Source: Closterium sp. Naga37s-1
Taxonomy: Eukaryota; Streptophyta; Zygnematophyceae; Desmidiales; Closteriaceae
Assembly: GCA_947471745.1 (NCBI GenBank)
Contig: CANJKZ010000008.1
Location: 2,086,001-2,150,000 of the forward strand
Direction of reading: 5' to 3'
DNA length: 64,000 bases
The translations under genes were made by a program, and so were the position numbers. Below the pieces are notes generated by a model. That model saw only the letters and a list, made by a program, of their open reading frames with translations. It searched no databases and had not been told where the DNA came from. Each line of letters begins with the position of its first letter. The first letter of the stretch is position 1. Below are positions 1-8,100 of this stretch, in pieces.

Positions 1-2
1 GG

Positions 3-347
3 ACGAAGGAGGCCTTCGTCGACTTGGGGCCGAGCGGCGACGTGAAGCACGTGCGCGGCTTCAATGGGGCGCTGCAGGACGTTCGCGGCCGTGGCACGGT
101 TGCACTGCAAGGGAAGGCCGGAAAGCGGGTACTCATCTCCGACGTTCTCTACGTCCCGGGCGTGCAGGCGAATCTGCTTTCGGCCGGCCAGCTGAAGGAG
201 AGCGGGGTGACGCTGAAGGACGACGGCGATCGGATGTTGCTCGTCTCCGCGGCGGGGGATGTGCTCGGTCGAGCGACGTACACCGGCCGGGTCCTCTGCA
301 CTGACCTACGCCCATGCGCGGTAAAGGCGACGACGCCCGCGAAATAG
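3..347 (+). CDS. Copia A1 protease-region fragment, ends in UAG
   Basis: This is the end of the Gag-protease part of copy A1. It starts just after the catalytic LDSGCSHHLMG segment, which is visible in copy A2 near 20760-20795. The visible residues, including VLISDVLYVPGVQANLLSAGQL, shown here only as the block YVPGVQANLLS, are typical of the copia retropepsin fold. Reading ends at a UAG (345-347) in the same frame as the downstream integrase. Copy A2 has the same UAG at the same place, so it is either a readthrough signal or an inherited defect. There is no start codon for this piece in the window. Confidence 0.85.
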   Translation, partial: TKEAFVDLGPSGDVKHVRGFNGALQDVRGRGTVALQGKAGKRVLISDVLYVPGVQANLLSAGQLKESGVTLKDDGDRMLLVSAAGDVLGRATYTGRVLCTDLRPCAVKATTPAK

Positions 348-3300
348 GAGGTCGCTCTGCGGGCGATCGTCTCGGCGACGAAGGCAACCCCGAACAGGCT
401 GCACGCGAGGCTTGCGCATGTTGGCATGGACACGATACGGAGCTCGGCGAAGCATGAGGTCGCCACTGGGCTGGACCTCACGTCGGCGTCTGGCGCCGAC
501 TCCCCGTGTGTTTCGTGCGTCGGCGGGAAGCTGGCGCGGCACACCTTCCCCGACCGCGGCTCCGAAGCCGACGATGTCCTGGCCGTCGTGCACATTGACT
601 TGTGCGGGCCATTTCGCGTGGCTGCCAAGGACGGAAGCCTGTACTTCCTGCTGCTGAAGGACCACAAGACCCGCTACGTGTGGGTGCGGCCGGTCGCCAA
701 GAAGTCGGACGTGCTGCTGGAGTTCCAGAAGTGGTTGGTGCTGGTGGAGCGGCAGGCGAAGCATTCGGTGCTGCAACTGCGTTCTGACCGCGGAGGGGAG
801 TTCCTCGGAAAGGACTTCACCGCCTTCGTGGACAGCAAGGGAATCGTTCACGACTTAACCTGCCCTTACACCCCGCAGCAGAATGGCATGGCGGAGCGGG
901 AGATGAGGACGGTGGTGGAGTCGGTGCGGACGATGCTGCTGCACATGGGCGTGCAGCACCACTGGTGGCATCTCGCTCTGCGGCAGGCCGTCTGGGTTCG
1001 CAACTGCCTGGAGCGGTCGACGCTGCCCGCGGGGACGACGCCGTCCCAGATTCTCACCGGGCAGAAGCCCGACCTGTCACTGGCGCGGGTTTGGGGCTGC
1101 ATGGCACAATTTCTCGTCCCTGAGCAGCAGCGCGGTGGGAAGCTGAAGCCGAAGGCCCGGTGGGGCCTTCACCTCGGCGTGTCGGAGGAGAGCAAAGGCT
1201 GGGAGCTCCTTGACATCGCCGACAACCGGGTGGTCACCACGTCGGACGTGGTGTTCTACGAAACTCTGTCGCTGGAGGTGTGGAAGTTGGAATTCGGGCC
1301 CGCGTCGGGGCGGACGCGGGCCAACCCGCCGACGGACACCTCCACGGCGACGCTTCCTCTGCTCGCCGAGGTCGGTGAGCAGGCTGATGAGGATGTCGCG
1401 GTCGCACCTGCCTCGCCATCTCCTGCCCCTTCTTCCCATTCCCTTCCCGTCGAACTGCATGGCCTGCCTCCAGTGTCGGCCTCCGGCGATGAGGGGAGTC
1501 GTGGAGCGTCGCCTGTTGCGCCGGCCAAGAGCATCGCCGGTGGCCGACGTGACGCCCAGCCAGTCGCGGAGAAGAGGACCGTGGAGGAGACCGCGAAGAA
1601 AACCGCGACGGGCACCGCGGAGGACACCGCGAAAACCGCGAAGGAGACCGCGGACGAGACCGCGGACGAGACCGCGGACGAGACCGCGGAGGAGATCGCG
1701 AAGGAGACCGCGAAGAAGCCCACGGAGGAAACCGCGGAGCAGTTGGCAGGGGAGCTTTCGAACGGGAAGCGCGTTTCAGAGAAGCCGTCGCCAGGGGAGC
1801 CGTCGAACGCGGAGCTCGCTTCAGAGGAGCGGACGACAGGGGAGCAGTTCGATGAAGGCACATCAAGCGACGTGGTGGAGGTGCAGCCCGGACCTCGGAA
1901 GTCGGGCCGAATTCGGAGGCCACCCGATTTTTTCGTCCCCGCTGCCTTCACCACGGTGTACGACGTGGACGACGACGACCTGGCGTACGATGACGCCGAG
2001 GACGATGAGGCGTTTTCGGAGCTCGACCCCGACATGCACGCCGATCCCGAGCACCGTTGGGACATTTCGACCATGACGGTGAAGGAGGCGTTGGCGAGCT
2101 GGAAGGGCCCGGCGGTGAAGGCCGCCATGGAGGAAGAGATTCGTAGCCTCATCAACATGGGCACTTGGGAGCTGGTCGAACGCCCGCCGGGGGTGAACAT
2201 AATGAAGAACCGGTGGGTGCTGACAACGAAGTACCGCATCGACGACACTGTCGAGCGCGAAAAGGCGAGGCTGGTCGTGAAAGGCTTCACGCAGGTGTAT
2301 GGCGCTGACTACGACGAGACGTACGCGCCGGTGAGCAGCTATGTCACGCTGAGGATTTTCCTCAGCATCGTCGCCGTCCTCGACCTCAACCTGATGCAGC
2401 TGGACATGAAGAACGCCTTTTTGCAGAGCAAGCTCGATCGCGTGCTGTACATGTATCAGCCGGACTACTTCAACGACGGGACCGGCCGGGTGTGCAAGCT
2501 GCTGAAGAGCCTCTACGGGCTGAAGCAGTCGCCGCTGCTGTGGTACACGGCTCTCAACGACGTGTTGGTTGGCGCCGAGTGGAAGAAGAGCCAAGTCGAT
2601 GAGGCTCTGTACTTCAAGGCCGGCGACGACAAGGTGACCTGCTGGGTGCTGGTCTACGTCGACGACCTTCTCGCCGCGAGCAGCAGCACCACGATGCTGA
2701 AGGAGCAGAAGGAGCTGCTGGAGGCCGCTTTCGAGCTGCGCGAAATTTCGCCGGTGCAGAAGTATCTCGGCCTGGAGATCGTGCGCGACAGGCCGGCGCG
2801 AAAATTGTGGCTGCACCAGCAGGGCTACGCCGACAAGCTGCGCAGGCGCTTCATCGACGAGGAGCAGACCGGGCGCACTCCGAAGACGCCGGTCTCCGTC
2901 GCCGCCTACGCGGAGCAGACATTCGACGACGAGGAAGCGCAGGAGCGCGAGGAGGAGGAGTACCGGCAGAAGGTTGGCTCGCTGCAGTTCGCGGCGACGA
3001 CGACGAGGCCGGACATCGCATTCGCGTGCAGCAAGCTGGGGAGCGGCCTCACGGTGAGGAGCGACCAGCACTGGCGCGAAGTCGACCGCTGTCTCGCCTA
3101 CCTCGCCAACACGCGAGACACCGCCCTGGAGTACGGCGGTGGTCCGGAGTCACTGGAGTTGGTCGGCTTTGTGGACGCCGACGACGCGGGCGACAAGCAG
3201 AACCGGATGAGCACGGGCGGCTACGTGTTCGTCTACGGAGGGGCCGTGGTCTCCTGGTCGAGCCAGCGCATCAAGTGCGCGACGCTGTCGTCGACCGAGT

Positions 3301-3665
3301 CGGAGTACGTGGCGGCCGTCGAAGCCGGCAAGGAGGGACGTCGCCTTCGTTTCCTCCTCGCGGAGTTCCAGCGGCTGGACGCTGGAAAGCCGACTGTCCT
3401 CAGGGTGGACAACAAGTCGGCCATCACGGTCGGCGAGGGCATGGGGTTAACGGGCAACCTCAAGCACATGGAACGGCGACAGGCCTGGCTGCAGCACATG
3501 GTGAAGCGCGGGAAGTTTTCGCTGAAGTACATCCCGACCGCTGAGCAGCCGGCCGACTTCCTGACGAAGGCGCTGCACTACCCGGCCTTCAACCGGTGCT
3601 CCGTTGCAATCGGCCAAGTGCGCCTGGCCGATGTGGGCGACGGTGACAACGACGTGCAGCAGTAG
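348..3665 (+). CDS. pol: Copia A1 Pol: integrase, reverse transcriptase, RNase H
   Basis: This frame continues directly from the upstream UAG, and the first ATG is at 426 (residue 1 below). A GAG-pre-integrase segment comes first. The integrase core follows with catalytic D58, D121 and E157 (D-X35-E, in HIDLCG, RSDRGGEF and NGMAERE). A charged linker with repeated ETADE units spans about residues 390-450. Reverse transcriptase has YVDD at Y744, and RNase H has FVDADD, LSSTESEY and VDNKSA. The protein would be made as a polyprotein and act in the retrotransposon particle. It is uninterrupted for 1079 codons from 426. Position 372-380 reads ACG where copy A2 has an ATG, so re-initiation at that point is not conserved. 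Confidence 0.92.
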   Translation, partial: EVALRAIVSATKATPNRLHARLAHVGMDTIRSSAKHEVATGLDLTSASGADSPCVSCVGGKLARHTFPDRGSEADDVLAVVHIDLCGPFRVAAKDGSLYFLLLKDHKTRYVWVRPVAKKSDVLLEFQKWLVLVERQAKHSVLQLRSDRGGEFLGKDFTAFVDSKGIVHDLTCPYTPQQNGMAEREMRTVVESVRTMLLHMGVQHHWWHLALRQAVWVRNCLERSTLPAGTTPSQILTGQKPDLSLARVWGCMAQFLVPEQQRGGKLKPKARWGLHLGVSEESKGWELLDIADNRVVTTSDVVFYETLSLEVWKLEFGPASGRTRANPPTDTSTATLPLLAEVGEQADEDVAVAPASPSPAPSSHSLPVELHGLPPVSASGDEGSRGASPVAPAKSIAGGRRDAQPVAEKRTVEETAKKTATGTAEDTAKTAKETADETADETADETAEEIAKETAKKPTEETAEQLAGELSNGKRVSEKPSPGEPSNAELASEERTTGEQFDEGTSSDVVEVQPGPRKSGRIRRPPDFFVPAAFTTVYDVDDDDLAYDDAEDDEAFSELDPDMHADPEHRWDISTMTVKEALASWKGPAVKAAMEEEIRSLINMGTWELVERPPGVNIMKNRWVLTTKYRIDDTVEREKARLVVKGFTQVYGADYDETYAPVSSYVTLRIFLSIVAVLDLNLMQLDMKNAFLQSKLDRVLYMYQPDYFNDGTGRVCKLLKSLYGLKQSPLLWYTALNDVLVGAEWKKSQVDEALYFKAGDDKVTCWVLVYVDDLLAASSSTTMLKEQKELLEAAFELREISPVQKYLGLEIVRDRPARKLWLHQQGYADKLRRRFIDEEQTGRTPKTPVSVAAYAEQTFDDEEAQEREEEEYRQKVGSLQFAATTTRPDIAFACSKLGSGLTVRSDQHWREVDRCLAYLANTRDTALEYGGGPESLELVGFVDADDAGDKQNRMSTGGYVFVYGGAVVSWSSQRIKCATLSSTESEYVAAVEAGKEGRRLRFLLAEFQRLDAGKPTVLRVDNKSAITVGEGMGLTGNLKHMERRQAWLQHMVKRGKFSLKYIPTAEQPADFLTKALHYPAFNRCSVAIGQVRLADVGDGDNDVQQ

Positions 3666-3787
3666 GTGCCATGCCCTTTTGCATGGCTGGTGCGGTGACC
3701 AGCGTGCTGTGCGTTGTGTGCACGCTGACGGGCTATTCTCCGAGCAGTACTGCCGTGTGGGCCGGGGGGGGGGCCCAAGCGTGAACA

Positions 3788-3798
3788 CGGCAGGGGAG
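3788..3798 (+). other. Polypurine tract of A1
   Basis: The purine-rich run acggcaggggag abuts the LTR start TGTCAACGGG at 3799. This is where plus-strand DNA synthesis is primed in LTR retrotransposons. The same run precedes the LTR in A2. A long G run lies 15-25 bases upstream. Confidence 0.6.
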
Positions 3799-3820
3799 TG
3801 TCAACGGGAGTTGTGTTTGG
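3799..3820 (+). repeat. Family A middle LTR, segment 1 of 3
   Basis: These first 22 bases match the start of the intact LTR at 24592. The last five, tttgg, are the left target-site duplication of element C, and the right copy is at 10995-10999. Confidence 0.88.
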
Positions 3821-3938
3821 TGTCAAACATTAAATGTTCATATTGTGTAGGCTATAGTGGGTTTAGCCTTAGGGTTTCCTGATTGTATCCCCCTCCTACC
3901 TAGTTTCATTCATTCTCGTTCTATTCTAGATTCTAACA
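3821..3938 (+). repeat. Element C 5' LTR (118 bp)
   Basis: It is a direct repeat of 10859-10994. Apart from three substitutions it differs by an 18-base gap flanked by TTAGGG repeats, consistent with a slippage deletion. It contains an inverted-repeat box AGGCTA-TAGTGGGT-TTAGCCT near 3849. Confidence 0.95.
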
Positions 3939-3952
3939 TGGTATCACGAGCC
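3939..3952 (+). other. Primer-binding site of C
   Basis: The sequence TGGTATCACGAGCC directly follows the LTR and closely resembles the TGGTATCAGAGC site used by many plant copia elements (initiator methionine tRNA). G has the same 14 bases. Confidence 0.85.
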
Positions 3953-4008
3953 TAGGTTGCTACCTAGGACCGCTTTCTACTATGGGCCCACTATTCCGCT
4001 AGAAGCGC

Positions 4009-5190
4009 CCTCGTGCGCCCTACCTTACGTGCACCCTCGTGCGCCTTTCTCTGCTAGTGCGCCTTCGTGCGCCTTCGTGCGCCCTCGTGCGCCCTCGTGC
4101 GCCCCCGTGCGCCCTCGTGCGCCCTCGTGCACCCTCGTGCGCCCTCGTGCGCCCTCGTGCGCCCTCGTGCGCCCTCGAGCGCTCTCGTGCGCCCTCGAGC
4201 CGCCTCTGCAGACCCGTCAGGCCCCCCCCGAGCCGCCTCTGCAGGCCCGTCAGGCCCGAGAGCCGCCCGTGCAGACTCGTCAGGCCCGCGCGCAGCCTCT
4301 GCCCGACCGCGCGCCGCCCCTGCAGGCTCTCGCCGCCCGCCGCGTCGCCCTGCCCGCGGCGTCGCCGCCTGCCCGCGGCGTCGTCACCTGCCCGCGACGT
4401 AGCCCCTGCCCGCGGCGTCGTCGCCTGCCCGCGGCGTCGTCGCCTGCCCGCGGCGTCGTCGCCTGCCTGCGGCGTCGTCGCCTGCCCGCGACGTAGCCCC
4501 TGCCTGCGACGTCGTCGCCTGCCCGCGGCGTCGTCGCCTGCCCGCGGCGTCGTCGCCTGCCCGCGGCGTCGTCACCTGCTCGCCGCGTCGCCCTGCCCGC
4601 GGCGTCGCCACCTGCTCGTGGCGTCGCCCTGCTCGCGGCGTCGTCACCTGCTCGCCGCGTCGCCCTGCCCGCCGCGTCGCCCTGCTCGCGGCGTCGTCAC
4701 CTGCTCGCCGCGTCGCCCTGCCCGCGGCGTCGTCACCTGCTCGCCGCGTCGCCCTGCCCGCGGCGTCGTCACCTTCCCGCCACGTCGCCCTGCCCGCGGC
4801 GTCGCCACCTGCCCGCCGCGTCGCCCTGCTCGCCGCGTCGCCCTGACCTAATCCGCGCCTGGCCTCTGGAGCAGCCGCCCCTGCAGCAGCCGCCCCTGGC
4901 CACTGGAGCAGCCGCCACTGCAGGAGCCACCCCTCGCCCCTGGAGCAGCCGCCCCTGCAGCAGCCGCCCCTGGCCCCTGGAGCAACCACCGCTGCAGCAG
5001 CCGCCCCTGGCCCCTGGAGCAGCCGCCACTGCAGCAGCCGCCCCTGGCACCTGGAGCAGCTGCCGTCGCGGCCCGGCCTCGCCCTGCAGCAGCTGCCGCG
5101 GAGCTCCCTGCTGCGGCCCGGCCCCGCCCTGCAGTTGTAGCGGCCCCGCTGTCGCCACCGTCTTGCGCCTGCCGCGCCGACCACTGGTGA
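4009..5190 (+). repeat. GC-rich simple-repeat leader of C
   Basis: Three tandem families follow one another: a 10-base unit gcgccctcgt at about 4040-4200, a 19-base unit around cccgcggcgtcgtcgcctg at about 4330-4850, and a roughly 30-base unit with ctggagcagccgcc at about 4855-5065. Many frames are open only because of composition. No capsid-like sequence is visible here, although this is where B, E and D encode it. The equivalent leader in G (49758-51003) has the same families. Confidence 0.8.
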
Positions 5191-5193
5191 GCA

Positions 5194-8100
5194 TTGCCCT
5201 GCCAGCACTGCTACCTCTACCGCTGCTACTGCTGCTACTGCCTTTTCTACTCCCACTGCTACTGCTCCTGCTGTTACTGCTGTTACTGCCACTACTGCTG
5301 CTACTGCTGCTCCTGGCGTGGCCAGATGCAGCTCCAGGGCCGTGCGCGTGAGTCCCTCACGCCCCAGCAGCTTCGTGAGTGGTACGCTAGTTGGGGCTGT
5401 CGGGGTGGCCGTAGTGGTAGTCGCTCTGGAGTGGGTCGGTCGGGAGCTTCTGGTAGTGGACAGGTGCAGCTGCCGTGTCCTCTTTCGCCCCAGCAGCTTT
5501 GTGCGTGGTACGCTAGTTGGGGCTGTCGGGGTGGCCGTAGTGGTAGTCGCTCTGGAGTGGGTCGGTTGGGAGCTTCTGGTAGTGGACAGGTGCAGCTGCC
5601 GTGTCCTCTTTCGCCCCAGCAGCTTCGTGCGTGGTACGCTAGTTGGGGCTGTCGGGGTGGCCGTAGTGGTAGTCGCTCTGGAGTGGGTCGGTCGGGAGCT
5701 TCTGGTAGTGGACAGGTGCAGCTGCCGTGTCCTCTTTCGCCCCAGCAGCTTCGTGAGTGGTACGCCAGTTGGGGCTGTCGGGGTGGCCGTAGTGGTAGTC
5801 GCTCTGGAGTGCGTCGTTCGGGAGCTTCTGGTAGTGGACAGGTGCAGCTGCCGTGTCCTGTGAGTGAGGCTGCCGCTCTAGGTGCTAGTGCGTCTGTTGC
5901 CCTAGGTGCTGGTGAGGCTACCACTCCCGGTACTCGCGTGTCTGCTACCCCAGGTGCTGGTGAGGCTGCTGCTCTAGGTGCTAGTGAGTCTGCGCCCCCT
6001 GGTACTGAGTCGACTGAGGCACTGCACACCTTCACTCTGGACTCAGGTGCTTCTCGCTGTTTCTTTCGTGACCGCACTGCCCTTGAGCCGCTTGCTCGGC
6101 CAGTTGCTGTCTCCCTCGCTGACCCCTCTGGGGGTCCGGTCATTGCGACCTCCTCCACTGTCCTTCCTTGTCCTGCGGTCCCGTCGGGCACACTGTCAGG
6201 TCTCCACCTCCCCTCGTTCTCTACGAACTTGGTGGCGGGTTGTGCGCTCCAGGACGGGGGTGTTCACCAGTTCACCCCTGCCTACGAGCGCGTGACACAC
6301 TGCACGTGTGCTCGGACGGGCCGTCACCTGGCTACCTTCACTCGGCAGCCGGGGTCGGACCTGTACACACTGACCACTGAGTCCCCTCAGGTAGCTGCGT
6401 CTGCGTCTGCGTCAGGTCAGCTGTCGGCCCCCTGCTCGTGTCGCTCTCTGGCGCACGAGACCGTCCTCTGGCACCACCGACTTGGTCACCCGTCCGTGCA
6501 GCGCCTTCGTGCCATGCACAAACGGTACCTTGTCTCTGGTCTTCCCAGGGTTCTCCCTCCCCTCCCACCCTCGCCTGCTCCTCCCTGTCTTCCCTGTGTC
6601 GAGGGGCGGCAGCGCGCCGCTCCTCACTCCTCCTCGTTTCCCCCGACGACTGCTCCCTTGCAGACGCTCCACATGGACGTGTGGGGCCCAGCCCGCGTCC
6701 GTGGTCAGGGTCAGGAGAGGTACTTCCTGATAGTTGTTGACGACTACTCGCGCTACACCACGGTCTTCCCCTTGCGCACCAAGGGTGAGGTCCCTGATGT
6801 TTTGATCCCTTGGATCAGCGTTTCTCGTCTCCAGCTCAGCGAGCGTTTCCACTCGGACTTTCCTGTCCTGCGCTTGCACTCTGACAGAGGTGGTGAGTTC
6901 TCCTCCGACCTCTTGGCAACCTACTGTGCGGAGCACGGCATCCGCCAGTCGTTCACGCTTCCGGCCTCTCCACAGCAGAATGGGGTTGCTGAGCGCCGCA
7001 TTGGCCTGGTCATGGAGGTCGCTCGTACCTCCTTGATCCATGCGGCTGCCCCCCACTTTCTGTGGCCGTTTGCAGTCCGATACGCTGCGCATCAGCTCAA
7101 CCTCTGGCCCCGTGTCTCCGTTCCGGAGACTTCGCCGACACTGCGTTGGACAGGAGAGGTTGGCGATGCGTCACGCTTTCGGGTCTGGGGATCTCGAGCC
7201 TTTGTTCGCGATACGTCCGCGGACAAGCTCTCCTCCCGCGCTGTTCCTTGTGTCTTCCTTGGCTTTGTCCCGGACGCGTCTGGTTGGCAGTTTTACCACC
7301 CCACCTCGCGCCGTGTCCTGCCTTCTCAGGACGTCACTTTCGACGAGTCCGTCCCCTACTACCGCCTCTTCCCCTACCGCACTGCCCCGCTTCCCCCCCC
7401 GCCTCTCTTCCTCGCGCCACGTGCTGCTGTGGTAGACCCCCTCCCCCCTCAGGGTGCCGCTCCCTCAGGTGTGTCCCAGGTAGACCCGGTTGAGCCTGTC
7501 GAGGTAGCTGTCGACTCTCGTCCTGCTAGGGGTGCTGAGCCTGAGCCTGAGCGTGCGGAGCCTGGGGGTGCGGAGCCTGGGGGTGCGGAGCCTGGGGTTG
7601 CGGAGTCTGGGGGTGCGGAGCCTGGGGTTGCGGAGTCTGGGGGTGCTGAGCCTGGGGGTGCGGAGCCTGCGGGTGCTGAGTCTGGGGGTGCTGAGTCTGG
7701 AGGTACTGAGCCTGGGAGTGCTACACCTGGAGGAGCTCTCTCCTCACAGCAGCTGCGTGAGTGGTACTTACAGTACTGCAGCCTCAGGAGAGGTGCTTCT
7801 GGAGCCAGGAGTACTGCTGGAGCTGGTGCTAGTGCTTCCCCTCCTAGGCGGGAGCTGCCCTCTCCCCAGCGGCTCCGAGAGTGGTACGCACGGCGCTGCA
7901 GTCTTCGGAGTGGCGCTCCTAGTGTCGCGGACCCAGCTGCTGGAGGTTCTGCTGCTGGCGGTGCTTCTGGCGCTGCTGGAGGTGCTGCTGGTGCTGGAGC
8001 TGCTGGTGCTGCTGACACTGCTGGAGGTGCTGCTGGTGCTGGTGGTACTGCTGGTGCTGCTGGAGCTGCTGGAGGTGCTGCTGGTGCTGGGGCTGCTGGA

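Larger units (their letters stand above)
1..3820 (+). mobile_element. Ty1/copia element A1, 3' part (cut by window edge)
   Basis: The left edge falls inside the protease region of a copia element whose integrase, reverse transcriptase and RNase H follow in the order typical of Ty1/copia. The internal sequence is nearly identical to the complete copy A2 at 19119-24591. The 3' LTR begins at 3799 but is cut after 22 bases by element C, resumes at 10995, is cut again by element B and finishes at 19118. The 5' half lies outside the window. Confidence 0.93.

Noticed and set aside
1863..3071. Long minus-strand open frame over A1 Pol (also 22614-23864)
   Set aside because: It is antisense to a well-supported RT frame, has high GC and no recognisable motif, and is present in both A copies simply because they are near identical.
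4330..4850. Regular short repeats resembling a CRISPR array
   Set aside because: The 19-base units are contiguous with no unique spacers, lie inside a retrotransposon leader, and the genome is eukaryotic.
5194..5323. Cys/Tyr-rich amino end of the C polyprotein as a real domain
   Set aside because: It is the translation of a CTG/TAC-type simple repeat and is absent from F and G, which start at MQLQ or just before.
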